64,000 bases of DNA from NCBI GenBank assembly GCA_023433065.1, contig JAEZET010000001.1:124001-188000 (forward strand). The letters run 5' to 3'. This document shows, piece after piece, positions 34,701-43,946 of the stretch. The notes below the pieces were generated by a model. That model did not search any database, was not told the DNA's origin, and saw only the letters and a program-made list of their open reading frames with translations. A program made the translations under genes and the position numbers. Each line of letters begins with the position of its first letter. Position 1 is the stretch's first letter. This stretch comes from Cyanobacteria bacterium OH_CBrB_359. GTDB taxonomy: Bacteria; Cyanobacteriota; Vampirovibrionia; Gastranaerophilales; Gastranaerophilaceae.

Positions 34701-35608
34701 ATTCCATATTCTAATTCGCAAGTCAAAGGAGATCTTACAAGAATTTCTGAAAGATCTATACTTTCAATTTTTTTAATATCTTCTCTGTTTATTGTTGTAT
34801 TTTTAGAGACAACGACTTCACCGTCTTTATCTTTAATATCTTCTGCAATTGTTCTTCCTAATAGTCTTTCGGTTAATTTAACAACTATTTTTTCACCATC
34901 TGAAATTGATGTCATTTTAATTGCCTTTTGAGTTCCGCAATCAACATCACGAATAATAACATCCTGAGCAACATCAACCAGACGTCTTGTTAAATATCCA
35001 GAGTCAGCTGTTTTTAACGCCGTATCAACAAGACCTTTTCTTGCACCGTAACTTGAAATAATGTATTCAGTAACGCTTAAACCTTCTTTAAAGTTTGATT
35101 TAATAGGCAAGTCGATAATCTGCCCCTGTGCATCTGCCATCAGGCCTCTCATACCAACTAACTGTGATACCTGAGATAAATTACCTCTTGCACCTGAGAA
35201 TGCCATCATATAAACAGGATTTAATTTATCAAAGTTTTCAACTACGCTTTCAGTAAGTTTTGATGTTGTTTCAGACCAGGTATCAATAACTTTCGTATAT
35301 CTTTCTACTTCAGTTATTTCACCTTTTAGATATCTATGCGTTGATTTGTCAATTTCTTTTTCAGCATCTTGAAGTAAGTTTTTCTTAACCTCAGGAACAT
35401 CCAAATCCCTGATTGATATCGTAGTACCTGCTTTTGTAGCATATTTAAATCCTAAGTTTTTAAGGTTGTTAGCTAATGTAGCTGTTTTAGCACCGCCAAA
35501 CTCAAGATATATTTGAGATAAAAGATTATTTAAAGCTTTTTTATCCATTTGCTTGTTAATAAAATCTAGTGTTCTCTTTGTATTTTTACGAAGTAAAGTA
35601 TTATTCAT
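31763..35608 (-). CDS. rpoC2: RNA polymerase subunit beta-prime, C-terminal part (RpoC2)
   Basis: C-terminal half of a split beta-prime subunit, as in Cyanobacteria and plastids. Visible are the FSGARGNLSQVSQLVGMRGL block (about 140-160), the second zinc site (DVDCGTQKA and TCELEYGICQKCYGW), and the trigger loop/bridge region with QPGTQLTMRTFHTGGV (MRTFHTGGV at 341-349; here QSIGEPGTQ). An insertion of roughly 600 residues rich in beta-barrel repeats follows (about 350-970), matching the SI3 insertion of cyanobacterial RpoC2. The conserved end resumes at GDIVQGLPRVEELLEARKP (about 1006) and reaches the clamp/jaw region ASFQETTRILTEAAVEGKRD. 1281 aa. It is 37 nt after rpoC1. Confidence 0.97.
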   Translation of the reverse strand: MNNTLLRKNTKRTLDFINKQMDKKALNNLLSQIYLEFGGAKTATLANNLKNLGFKYATKAGTTISIRDLDVPEVKKNLLQDAEKEIDKSTHRYLKGEITEVERYTKVIDTWSETTSKLTESVVENFDKLNPVYMMAFSGARGNLSQVSQLVGMRGLMADAQGQIIDLPIKSNFKEGLSVTEYIISSYGARKGLVDTALKTADSGYLTRRLVDVAQDVIIRDVDCGTQKAIKMTSISDGEKIVVKLTERLLGRTIAEDIKDKDGEVVVSKNTTINREDIKKIESIDLSEILVRSPLTCELEYGICQKCYGWALTTQRMVDVGEAIGIIAAQSIGEPGTQLTMRTFHTGGVFKGSGAMREVVADEDGEIISKIITRELRTRHGDDVNVTIQESDIELKGSKKTHKYHIPAGAIVFYKQGLKVKKGDKLAEFEPLSQGDGSRLTEKATKDITSDLSGEVVFEDFIADEKKDRQGNISRTSNKNGIIWVLGGDVYNLPGGAKILVENAQKIKTGEKLAEIHIISEHGGEVRVGENLVVEEVKFEGKKIKKIIQGKELTIVIASIVPSNATFETTKKEQIWTVEKTGEKYIVKSPVDTTVENGMIIAELIDEEHSVSSSGEIRYNGIEVDENQIITKPGEVIFIPDEIHQVSKDSALKMVESGTLVTAGTEIIKDLYTHIDGIVEIKEFNDIIHEVVIRPGEIHTLTNISDLKVDEGEIVEAGTLIAPKIKAKVDSIVTILDSDNDSIEIDDLDEEMDVVSIDEDSISNQPVQILIRPIQRFEISPKDVSIDFDSTDESIDIVPVTQLQYKDGARVRNLEGSTLTRTSLVLQMQGYLSHLKGQVELDENNSLKVVVLETLIVRREVEGSSKTLASMQTALLVENGQIIDSKTPVAKTQVLAINDGVASIKADNADSRRLLLVSENYETKMDLKSKPVVKEGEFIKMDSIISESGEKSTISGKIVKVDKTSVIVRVGRPYLISPGTMLQVNNSALVLRGDMLATLVFERQKTGDIVQGLPRVEELLEARKPKESAIVSEVEGVAEIEIEDDMPRLYIVNENGRQEIKYSIDSNIIVTNKQSIKAGQPLTSGPLNPHDVIRLNGVSIAQQYLVDEVQRVYRSQGVEIADKHVEVIVRQMTKKVKVIDSGDTKLLPGEFMELQLLEQENNAIKETEGQEATYESVLLGITKASLNTESFISAASFQETTRILTEAAVEGKRDLLRGLKENVIIGRLIPAGTGYYHLTHASEEKDKEAQRRAAAKNNARKPSAILEEIEGMFGTPDFTIE

Positions 35609-35645
35609 TTTTTATTCTCACCTTTATAATTAATAATCTACGAAG

Positions 35646-37352
35646 CTAAACTGATTTCCTTACAGTTTCATTGAAAATAATTCTACCTACTGTAGTTTCA
35701 ATTCTCACGCCTTTATCATCACGAACGACGATTTTTTCATGCAATTTAATAACGCTTGTTTCATAAGCAGATATTGCATCTGCAAAACTGTAAAAATAGC
35801 TTAATTTATCAGATTCATCTTCTTTTAATATAGTAAGGTAATACATACCCAAAACCATATCCTGAGAAGGAGTTATGATTGGTTTACCTGTTGCAGGTGC
35901 CAAAATATTGTTTGTTGCAAGCATTAACATCCTTGCTTCTGTTTGAGCTTCGATTGACAAAGGAACGTGAACAGCCATCTGGTCACCGTCGAAGTCAGCG
36001 TTAAAAGCAGTACAAACAAGAGGATGAAGCTGTATAGCTCTACCTTCAACAAGTACCGGTTCAAATGACTGAATACCCAACCTGTGCAATGTAGGAGCAC
36101 GGTTTAATAAAACAGGATGACCGTCGATTACTTCTTCCAAAATATCCCAAACAATACCTTCAGAGCGTTCTATTTTCTTTTTGGCTGATTTGATATTTTG
36201 AACAAGTCCCCTTTCAATCAATTTATTTACGACAAAAGGCTTAAAGAGTTCTATCGCCATTTCCTTAGGAAGTCCGCATTGGTTTAAACTCAATTGAGGA
36301 CCAACTACGATAACTGAACGACCGGAATAGTCAACCCTTTTACCTAATAAGTTTTGTCTGAAACGACCTTGTTTACCTTCAATTATGTTGCTTAAAGATT
36401 TTAATGGTCTATTGTTGGGTCCAACAACTGTTCTGCCTCTTCTTCCATTGTCGATTAAAGCATCAACAGCTTCTTGAAGCATACGTTTTTCGTTCCTGAC
36501 AATGATTTCAGGAGCACCCATTTCTAATAATCTTAATAAACGGTTGTTTCTATTTATAACACGTCTGTATAAATCATTTAAGTCAGATGTTGCGAACCTT
36601 CCGCCATCAAGTTGAACCATAGGTCTTAAATCAGGAGGTGTAACAGGTAAAACATCCATTATCATCCACGTTGGGGAAGTATTGCTTTCAATTAATGATT
36701 CAACAAGTCTTAGACGTTTAATTAATTTTGCTCTTCTTTGAACAGACCCTGAAGCCCCTTCATGTTCAGCTCTTATGGATTCAACTAATTCATCTAAAAC
36801 AATCTCGCCAAGTAAATCTTTAATAGCCTCTGCGCCTATTCCGACTTTAAGCTCGGATTCTTCATTTTCGAGCATAAAATCTTCATATTCTTCCTCTGTC
36901 AAAAGCTGGAATTTTTTAAATCCGCTGTCGGCAGGCTCAATAACTACGTAGTTATTAAAATAAATAACTTGTTCCAAATCCTTTAAAGACATATCCAGAA
37001 GAAGTCCCAAATAGCTTGGAATCCCTTTTAGAAACCAAATATGGCTGACAGGAGCCGCTAGTTTAATGTGACCTAATCTGTGGCGTCTTACTTTTGAATC
37101 TGTAACTTCAACACCGCAACGCTCACATATTATGCCTTTGTGTCTTACTCTTTTATATTTACCACAGTAACATTCCCAGTCCTTAGATGGTCCGAAGATT
37201 CTTTCACAGAATAGTCCGTCTCTCTCTGGCTTTAATGTTCTGTAATTTATTGTTTCAGGTTTTGATACTTCACCGTATGACCATTTCAAGACACGCTCCG
37301 GAGAAGCGATACTGATTCGTATATAATCAAAATAATCTATGCTTGTAGACAA
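35646..37352 (-). CDS. rpoC1: RNA polymerase subunit gamma / beta-prime N-terminal part (RpoC1)
   Basis: N-terminal half of the split beta-prime subunit (called gamma in Cyanobacteria). The zinc site is CYCGKYKRVRHKG then CERCG (Cys61, 63, 76, 79). The rudder, lid and DNA-binding region includes GRFRQNLLGKRVDYSGRSVI. The catalytic magnesium loop is NADFDGDQMAVHVPLS (451-466). The protein ends at TVGRIIFNETVRKSV, the position where the cyanobacterial subunit ends, so the split is genuine and not a frameshift: rpoC2 begins with its own conserved start. 568 aa. It lies 28 nt after rpoB. Confidence 0.97.
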   Translation of the reverse strand: MSTSIDYFDYIRISIASPERVLKWSYGEVSKPETINYRTLKPERDGLFCERIFGPSKDWECYCGKYKRVRHKGIICERCGVEVTDSKVRRHRLGHIKLAAPVSHIWFLKGIPSYLGLLLDMSLKDLEQVIYFNNYVVIEPADSGFKKFQLLTEEEYEDFMLENEESELKVGIGAEAIKDLLGEIVLDELVESIRAEHEGASGSVQRRAKLIKRLRLVESLIESNTSPTWMIMDVLPVTPPDLRPMVQLDGGRFATSDLNDLYRRVINRNNRLLRLLEMGAPEIIVRNEKRMLQEAVDALIDNGRRGRTVVGPNNRPLKSLSNIIEGKQGRFRQNLLGKRVDYSGRSVIVVGPQLSLNQCGLPKEMAIELFKPFVVNKLIERGLVQNIKSAKKKIERSEGIVWDILEEVIDGHPVLLNRAPTLHRLGIQSFEPVLVEGRAIQLHPLVCTAFNADFDGDQMAVHVPLSIEAQTEARMLMLATNNILAPATGKPIITPSQDMVLGMYYLTILKEDESDKLSYFYSFADAISAYETSVIKLHEKIVVRDDKGVRIETTVGRIIFNETVRKSV

Positions 37353-37380
37353 TGGTTTTCTCCTTTATTATCAATTTCTA

Positions 37381-40300
37381 TTATTCTTTAAACATGCTCG
37401 GAGTTTCAAAGAAGTTTATGTTCAACAACTCTGAGTCAATATCTGATAGCGTTCTTTTCGGTGCTGATTTTCTTAAATCATCAGTATCAGACATTAAATC
37501 AACTTCTTCGCCGCCTTTTTTAGCAACGGTAATATCCAAACCTATACTTTGTAATTCTCTTACAAGTACCTTGAATGACTCCGGAATACCAGGTCTAGGT
37601 ATGTTATCACCTTTAACAATAGCTTCATAAGCCCTTGAACGTCCGTTAACATCATCAGACTTGATTGTAAGCATTTCTTGAAGAGTATAAGCTGCGCCAT
37701 ATGCTTCAAGAGCCCAAACTTCCATCTCTCCGAATCTTTGTCCGCCGAATTGAGCTTTACCGCCAAGTGGTTGTTGAGTTACAAGTGAATAAGGACCTGT
37801 GCTTCTTGCGTGAATCTTATCATCAACAAGGTGAACAAGTTTCAAGAAGTATGAAACACCGACTGAAACAGGCTGGTCAAAAGAGTCACCGGTTCTTCCG
37901 TCAAGAAGAATAACTTTACCGTCATCTCTCACCCAGTCACAACCTGAAGCCTTTATACCTTTTACAAGCTCTTCTTTTGTTGCGATTTCAGATTTATTTT
38001 CGCCATACATCTCATCAAACGGAGGGGCTTCATAATAATTACCTGTTAAGTATGAAGCTAAACCAAGTAAACATTCATAAGTTTGACCTACGTTCATACG
38101 AGAAGGTACGCCCAATGGGTTCAATACTATATCAACCGGAGTTCCATCCGGCAAGAAAGGCATATCCTCTTTTGGAAGAATTCTTGATACAATACCTTTG
38201 TTACCGTGTCTTCCGGCCAATTTGTCACCAACCGACACTTTACGTTTTTGAGCTATATAAACTCTTATAACAGTATTTGCACCGGGTGGAAGTTCATCGC
38301 CTTTTTCCCTGTCGAATACTTTAACGTCAACAACTCTTCCGCCTTCTCCGTGAGGGACTCTTAAAGAGTTATCTTTAACGTCTCTTGCTTTTTCAGCGAA
38401 AATTGCTCTTAAAAGTTTTTCTTCCGGAGGGTGCTCGGATTCACCTTTGGGAGTAACTTTGCCAACCAAAATGTCATCCGCATAAACTCTTGCACCAATT
38501 CTTACTATGCCTCTTTCGTCAAGGTGCCTTAAAGAATCTTCAGACACGTTAGGAACTTCGCGAGTGATTTCTTCAGGTCCTAATTTTGTCTGACGGGCAT
38601 CTATTTCAAGTTTTTCTATGTGAACAGAAGTAAACACGTCATCGTGCACCAATCTGTCACTTAGTAAAATAGCATCCTCAAAGTTATAACCTTCCCAAGG
38701 CATATACGCTACTAAAACGTTTTTACCAAGTGAAAGCTCACCGAAATGTGTAGAAGCACCATCTGCAAGTACATCGCCTGCTTTAACCTTATCACCTTCT
38801 CTTACGATTGGTTTTTGGTTAATACAAGTATCCTGGTTGCTTCTTACATATTTCATCAATTGATATTTATAAGTTTTGCCTGCTTTGTCTTTAATCCAGA
38901 CCTCTTCGCCGACAACTCTTTCAACAGTACCTTCTACTTCAGTTACGACAACCATACCTGAGTCTTTAGCAGCTCTTTTTTCCAGTCCAGTTGCAACAAC
39001 AGGTCTGTCTGTTATAAGTAAAGGAACTGCCTGACGTTGCATGTTTGAACCCATCAAGGCTCTGTTTGCGTCATCGTGTTCAATAAACGGTATCAAAGAC
39101 GTTGCAACAGAAATAATCTGTATAGGTGAAACCCCTACATAGTCAACACGCTTTGATTCCCCCATTGTGAACTCAGACTTGTAACGTACAGGTACATATT
39201 GTGATTTGATACTTTTATCGTTATTTAGCATAATGTCTGAAGGGGCTACACGGAATGTTTCCTCTTCATCTGCACTCATATAGTTAACTTCATCAGTAAC
39301 GACCCCGTCTTTTACGACGAAATAAGGAGTTTCAATAAATCCATAATCGTTAACTTTTGCGTGGGTTGCCAATGAACCTATCAAACCAGCGTTGGGTCCT
39401 TCTGGTGTTTCTACAGGACAAATTCTTCCGTAATGAGAAGGGTGAATATCACGAACCGCAAAACCGGCTCTTTCTCTAACTAAACCTCCCGGTCCTAAAG
39501 CTGAAATTCTTCTTTTGTGTGTTAATTCAGCTAATGGATTTGTCTGATCCATGAACTGAGACAGCTGGGATGAACCGAAGAACTCTTTTAAGGAAGCTAC
39601 TAAAGGCTTTGTATTTAAAAGGTTTAACGGTGTTAAAGTTTCAGAATTTTGAAGTGTCATTCTTTCTTTAACTATTCTTTCGATTCTTGAAAGACCCACT
39701 CTAAACTGGTTTTGAAGAAGTTCTCCGACAGAGCGGATTCTTCTATTTCCCAAGTGGTCTATATCATCACAACTTCCTTCGTCATAAGTTAAATTAACCA
39801 GATATTCGATTGAAGCTACAATATCCTGTATTGTAACTGTTCTTTGAGTTTCAGGAACGTTAAGACCTAATTTTTTGTTTAATTTATAACGTCCGACTCT
39901 TCCTATATCATATTTTTTCTCGTCGAAAAATCTTGCTTCCAATATTGAACGTCCACCTGAAGCTGAAGCAGGGTCGCCGGGTCTTAGTTTTTTATAAACT
40001 TCAATTAAAGCGTCATCTGTTGTTTCAGTAGAATCTTTGTCTAATGTTTTCTTTAAAAACTCAAAGTGGGTAAATATTGTTTCCATCTCAGAAACTGTTA
40101 TACCCAATGCTTTTAAAAGAGTTGTAGCTAAAATTTTTCTGTTTTTATCTATTTTAACGTGTATAACATCATTGGCATCTGTTTCGATTTTAAGCCATGC
40201 CCCTCTATTAGGGATTAATGTTGCATTATACAAACGTTTTCCTGTCGGTGAGATTTCTCTTTTGAAATAAACTCCTGGAGAACGTACGATTTGAGATACG

Positions 40301-40695
40301 ATAACACGTTCGGCACCATTTACGATAAATGTACCTTTATCCGTCATCGTAGGGATATCTCCTATATAAACTTCTTGTTCTTTTATCTCCCCTGTATCAC
40401 GGTTTACTAAACGAACCATAACTCTCAACTGTTTTGCATAAGTGGCGTCATGGATTCTTGCTTCTTCGATTGTATACTTAGGATTATCAAAAGTATAGTT
40501 CGGTAAAAAGTGTAATTCTAACCTTCCTGTATAGTCTTTTATTGGAGAGTATGAAAGGAATTCTTCCTTCAAACCTTCTTTTAAAAACCATTCAAATGAT
40601 TTTTTCTGAATTTCAATTAAATCGGGTAAATCAGCCAAACGAGTATTTGGTACTCCCATTGGCGTTACTCTTTCAGAATATTTTTTTGTCGACAT
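37381..40695 (-). CDS. rpoB: RNA polymerase subunit beta
   Basis: Catalytic-core subunit, first gene of rpoB-rpoC1-rpoC2. Typical blocks are IVSQIVRSPGVYFK, SSQLSQFMDQTNPLAELTHK (the rifampicin-site region, with the Asp, His and Ser of the drug-sensitive type all present), ISALGPGGLVRERAGFAVRD, HPSHYGRICPVETPEGPNAG, HGNKGIVSRILPKEDMPFLP and GGKAQFGGQRFGEMEVWALE. 1104 aa. GAGGTGA lies about 5 nt before the ATG at 40695. rplJ/rplL, which often precede rpoB, are absent here. A promoter lies at 40794-40821. Confidence 0.98.
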   Translation of the reverse strand: MSTKKYSERVTPMGVPNTRLADLPDLIEIQKKSFEWFLKEGLKEEFLSYSPIKDYTGRLELHFLPNYTFDNPKYTIEEARIHDATYAKQLRVMVRLVNRDTGEIKEQEVYIGDIPTMTDKGTFIVNGAERVIVSQIVRSPGVYFKREISPTGKRLYNATLIPNRGAWLKIETDANDVIHVKIDKNRKILATTLLKALGITVSEMETIFTHFEFLKKTLDKDSTETTDDALIEVYKKLRPGDPASASGGRSILEARFFDEKKYDIGRVGRYKLNKKLGLNVPETQRTVTIQDIVASIEYLVNLTYDEGSCDDIDHLGNRRIRSVGELLQNQFRVGLSRIERIVKERMTLQNSETLTPLNLLNTKPLVASLKEFFGSSQLSQFMDQTNPLAELTHKRRISALGPGGLVRERAGFAVRDIHPSHYGRICPVETPEGPNAGLIGSLATHAKVNDYGFIETPYFVVKDGVVTDEVNYMSADEEETFRVAPSDIMLNNDKSIKSQYVPVRYKSEFTMGESKRVDYVGVSPIQIISVATSLIPFIEHDDANRALMGSNMQRQAVPLLITDRPVVATGLEKRAAKDSGMVVVTEVEGTVERVVGEEVWIKDKAGKTYKYQLMKYVRSNQDTCINQKPIVREGDKVKAGDVLADGASTHFGELSLGKNVLVAYMPWEGYNFEDAILLSDRLVHDDVFTSVHIEKLEIDARQTKLGPEEITREVPNVSEDSLRHLDERGIVRIGARVYADDILVGKVTPKGESEHPPEEKLLRAIFAEKARDVKDNSLRVPHGEGGRVVDVKVFDREKGDELPPGANTVIRVYIAQKRKVSVGDKLAGRHGNKGIVSRILPKEDMPFLPDGTPVDIVLNPLGVPSRMNVGQTYECLLGLASYLTGNYYEAPPFDEMYGENKSEIATKEELVKGIKASGCDWVRDDGKVILLDGRTGDSFDQPVSVGVSYFLKLVHLVDDKIHARSTGPYSLVTQQPLGGKAQFGGQRFGEMEVWALEAYGAAYTLQEMLTIKSDDVNGRSRAYEAIVKGDNIPRPGIPESFKVLVRELQSIGLDITVAKKGGEEVDLMSDTDDLRKSAPKRTLSDIDSELLNINFFETPSMFKE

Positions 40696-41004
40696 TCATT
40701 CACCTCGCTGCATGTGGCGTACTACATTACTATTTATTTTTATAAAATTTAAAATATAATTTATTAATTAAAAACATATATATCCGTTATACAATCATAA
40801 CTTCTAAATAACTCGAGTCAAGAAAAAAACTACATATTTGTAGAATTAACTAAACATTTTTTAACATTCTTTTTCAAATCACTTGTAAAAACATGAAAAA
40901 TAGCTTTATAGCTGGATTTGCGTGTCAAGTCCTATATGCTGAGTATTTTTAAAAACTATAATTAACACACATTTGCAAATAGATGATATAATTATTTTTA
41001 TCTT
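40696..41004. other. Divergent intergenic region rpoB / histidine kinase
   Basis: 309 bp of AT-rich DNA between divergent starts. It holds the rpoB promoter on the minus strand and, on the plus strand, a TATAAT (40987-40992) ending 13 nt before the kinase ATG. I see no tRNA, riboswitch or open frame of note. Confidence 0.7.
40794..40821 (-). promoter_or_regulatory. Promoter of the rpoB operon
   Basis: On the minus strand TTGACT (40816-40821), 16 nt spacer, TATGAT (40794-40799). The predicted leader is about 90 nt. A second TTGACA upstream (about 40921-40926) lacks a well-spaced -10. Confidence 0.65.
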
Positions 41005-42840
41005 ATGAGCAAAAGAAAATTAAGTTTAACTACACAAAATAAATTCATACTTTTAGGCTTGGTAATGAGCACTATGCTCATTATTGTAGTAGCTGTCTTT
41101 GCAATTATAAATATCCAAAAAAAGCTCGACGCAAGCTACAGGGAATTTGCGCAAATTATGACTAAAACACTTGCTATTGAAAGTGTTGAAATCACAAAAG
41201 ATGTTCCAGACTACGACAAAATGAATACAATAAGGTCTCACACACGTTCAATAATAAACAGCAATAAAGACCTTTCTTTTATAGAATTTAAAGATAACCA
41301 GAATAATATAATTTATTCAACAAAAAATGATTACCCTCAAATAGCAAAAGATACTAGAATTACAATAAGTTCACCATTAATATCATCGACAGATACTGAA
41401 CCCGCAAAAATCATCGGTTCTGTTACAGTAGGACTTTCAGGTAAAAATATCAAATCTATTTCCACTGCAACCAGAAATTCATTATTTGGAATTTTTTCGG
41501 TGGCATGGGTTATTTTCGCAATCGTAATTCTTGTAAATACTTTGCTTTTAACAAGAGAATTAGACATACTGCATCATGGTGTTAAACAGATATCTACAGG
41601 AAAATTCGGATACAAACTGGACACAAAAGGCGTAAGCGGTGAAATAAAAGAGCTTATTAACGCATTCAATGACATGTCAAACAGGCTTCATTTATATGAA
41701 GAACAAAACATTGACCAGCTGACACTTGAGAGAAACAAGCTTGAGGCTGTTCTTATGAGTATTGTTAACGGAGTTGTCGTATGTGATAACTACGACAATG
41801 TTGTGCTTGTAAACAGCGCTTCCTTAAAAATGCTTGAAATAGAAGAGCACCAGATTTTAAATACAAAAATCCAGATGTATTGCGATAGCAACGGAGAGCT
41901 TTGTTTCAGGGATAAAATAGAACAATTTAAAGATACCCCTCTTGATATAATGGAAAATAAACCGCTTGAATTTAACATTGAAGTAGATAAACGTATTATT
42001 AAAGCCGTAATATCTCCTATGTTCTCAAAAAATCAGGATTATGTAGGATATATAATTGTTCTTATTGATGTCACAAAAGAAGTCGAAATTAACAATCTCA
42101 AAAACAATTTTATCTCCAATGTTTCTCACGAATTAAGGACTCCTGTTACAGTCTTAAGGACCTATATAGATACTCTTTACAACCATGCCGACGACTTTGA
42201 CAAACCGACACAGAAAGAGTTTATGGAAATTATAAATAAAGAAGCGTCAAGACTTCATAAGCTCGTAAATGATATCCTCGATTTTTCAAGACTGGAATCT
42301 CCTGATATAAGACTAAAAAAACAATATTGTGACATTGTGCCGATAGTCGAACAAACTATAAATTCAATGAAAGTTTTATCCAACGAAAAGAATATTACCT
42401 TTTCTATAATAAAAGAACCCGATTTACCTAAAATTCCTATAAACCAAGAGAGTATAGAACGAGCATTTAAAAATCTTATATCAAATGCAATCAAATATTC
42501 CCCCGATAACGGTAAAATCAAGATAAGAATTGAAATTGCAAGAAACCCTAAATTTATAGAAATAACAATTGAAGATCAGGGAATAGGAATTCCGGAAGAG
42601 CATATTAATAAAATATTTGAAAGATTCTACAGAGTAGAAAATGCAACACATACAATAAAAGGTACAGGGTTAGGCTTGCATCTCGTAAAAATAACCGTAG
42701 AAAAACACCACCAAGGTGAAGTATTTGTGGAAAGCCACCCTAACTTAGGTTCAACATTCGGAGTAAGACTGCCTGTCAAGACAGCATCAGTTGAAGAACT
42801 TGATGAGGAAACAGCTGAAGAAAAAAGCGAATCTTTATAA
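41005..42840 (+). CDS. Membrane sensor histidine kinase, PhoR/WalK-like, 611 aa
   Basis: Two membrane helices (about residues 12-36 and 160-183) flank an extracytoplasmic sensor region. Next come a HAMP segment (about 184-235), a PAS-like domain (245-355), the dimerisation/phosphoacceptor block NFISNVSHELRTPVTVLRTY (His375), and the ATPase domain with the N box FKNLISNAIKYSPDNG, G1 IEDQGIGIP, F box IFERFYRVENA and G2 GTGLGLHLVK. No response-regulator gene is adjacent, so it is an orphan here. There is no Shine-Dalgarno; a -10 box lies 13 nt before the ATG, giving a very short leader. The signal is unknown. Confidence 0.95.
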   Translation: MSKRKLSLTTQNKFILLGLVMSTMLIIVVAVFAIINIQKKLDASYREFAQIMTKTLAIESVEITKDVPDYDKMNTIRSHTRSIINSNKDLSFIEFKDNQNNIIYSTKNDYPQIAKDTRITISSPLISSTDTEPAKIIGSVTVGLSGKNIKSISTATRNSLFGIFSVAWVIFAIVILVNTLLLTRELDILHHGVKQISTGKFGYKLDTKGVSGEIKELINAFNDMSNRLHLYEEQNIDQLTLERNKLEAVLMSIVNGVVVCDNYDNVVLVNSASLKMLEIEEHQILNTKIQMYCDSNGELCFRDKIEQFKDTPLDIMENKPLEFNIEVDKRIIKAVISPMFSKNQDYVGYIIVLIDVTKEVEINNLKNNFISNVSHELRTPVTVLRTYIDTLYNHADDFDKPTQKEFMEIINKEASRLHKLVNDILDFSRLESPDIRLKKQYCDIVPIVEQTINSMKVLSNEKNITFSIIKEPDLPKIPINQESIERAFKNLISNAIKYSPDNGKIKIRIEIARNPKFIEITIEDQGIGIPEEHINKIFERFYRVENATHTIKGTGLGLHLVKITVEKHHQGEVFVESHPNLGSTFGVRLPVKTASVEELDEETAEEKSESL

Positions 42841-42921
42841 ATTCTTAATTTGACGATTCACTTTTTCTTTTATTAAAATAGGTTATAAAATATAATCATA
42901 ACTAACAAAGGATTAAACACA

Positions 42922-43920
42922 ATGGATTCTCGTAATATAGCAGTAATAGGTTCCGGCGTATGGGGCAAAAATATAGTAAGAAATTTTTATAACCTCAACG
43001 CACTGCACACCGTATGTGATATTGATGAAGACAACTTAAGGCAACTCAAACAAGAATATCCTGATGTTAACTACACAAATGACTTAAACACTGTCCTGAA
43101 TAGTGATAAAATAAAAGCTATTGCCGTTGTTACACCAAGTCACACACATTATAAAATAGTAAAACTGGCTTTAAATTCAGGAAAACATGTATATGTTGAA
43201 AAGCCGATTTCAACTGTTGCTGAAGAAGCAAGGCAATTGAGTCTTTTAGCTGATGATAAAAATTTAGTGCTGATGGTCGGTCATCTGCTTTTATACCATC
43301 CTGTCGTCAATCGCTTAAAAATGCTTGTAAACGAAGGTGTTCTGGGAGAAGTCAGATACATTCAAAGTGACAGATTAAATATTAACAATTTTAAAAATGA
43401 CAGGAGCGTAATGTGGGATTTGGCACCGCATGATGTTTCAATGACCAGTTATATTTTAGGCAAAGAGCCCATAAGAGTAATAAGTGCGGTAGGAGCATCC
43501 TCTGAAAACAACGATATTATGGATATAACCCATGTAACAATCGAATATGAAGGTGGAGTCATAGGCCAAATATCAGACAGCTGGATTCATCCTCAAAAAA
43601 GAGTTAATCTGCTCGTCAGAGGAACTAAAGCTAGTGCTATATTTGATGATACTTTAAGTTCAAATAAACTTCAGATATTTGACAATTCATCGCCGGCAAA
43701 TTCCAAGGTGGAAGCACTTGAATATATTGAAATTGAACCGTTAAAACTGGAATGCCAGCATTTTATAAATTGTTTCAATCAAGGCAAAAAAGCTAGAAGT
43801 GACGGGGAAAACGGTTTTAATGTAGTAAAAATTCTTGAAGAAGCAGAAAAAATTATGCTTGGAGAACGAATTAAAAGACTTGACGAGATAGATTTTGCAC
43901 TATCCAGAACAAAAAAATAG
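42922..43920 (+). CDS. Gfo/Idh/MocA-family oxidoreductase
   Basis: NAD(P)-dependent sugar or sugar-nucleotide dehydrogenase. It has an N-terminal Rossmann domain with IAVIGSGVWGKNIVRNF (residues 6-22) and the signature HVYVEKPIS (about 90-98, with catalytic-site Lys). The C-terminal dimerisation domain includes MVGHLLLYHPVVNRLK and MWDLAPHDVSM. 332 aa. The 'MWDLAPHDV' form occurs in WlbA/WbpB-like enzymes that oxidise UDP-sugars, but the substrate cannot be fixed from sequence. AAAGGA precedes the ATG. A possible TATAAT promoter lies upstream. The lipid-synthesis gene follows 26 nt later. Confidence 0.88.
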   Translation: MDSRNIAVIGSGVWGKNIVRNFYNLNALHTVCDIDEDNLRQLKQEYPDVNYTNDLNTVLNSDKIKAIAVVTPSHTHYKIVKLALNSGKHVYVEKPISTVAEEARQLSLLADDKNLVLMVGHLLLYHPVVNRLKMLVNEGVLGEVRYIQSDRLNINNFKNDRSVMWDLAPHDVSMTSYILGKEPIRVISAVGASSENNDIMDITHVTIEYEGGVIGQISDSWIHPQKRVNLLVRGTKASAIFDDTLSSNKLQIFDNSSPANSKVEALEYIEIEPLKLECQHFINCFNQGKKARSDGENGFNVVKILEEAEKIMLGERIKRLDEIDFALSRTKK

Positions 43921-43946
43921 ATATAATTGTGTGAAGGAGATTTTAT

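Noticed and set aside
35609..35645. Frameshift or sequencing error splitting a single rpoC
   Set aside because: Each part has its own start, Shine-Dalgarno-like spacing and conserved ends, and the split is at the known cyanobacterial position.
37352..40270. Plus-strand open frames of 60-100 codons opposite rpoB and rpoC
   Set aside because: They are antisense shadows of strongly conserved coding sequence, have no Shine-Dalgarno and encode no recognisable protein.
40873..40935. A second rpoB promoter at TTGACA
   Set aside because: No -10 box at 16-18 nt; the TTGACT-16-TATGAT pair nearer the gene is a better match.
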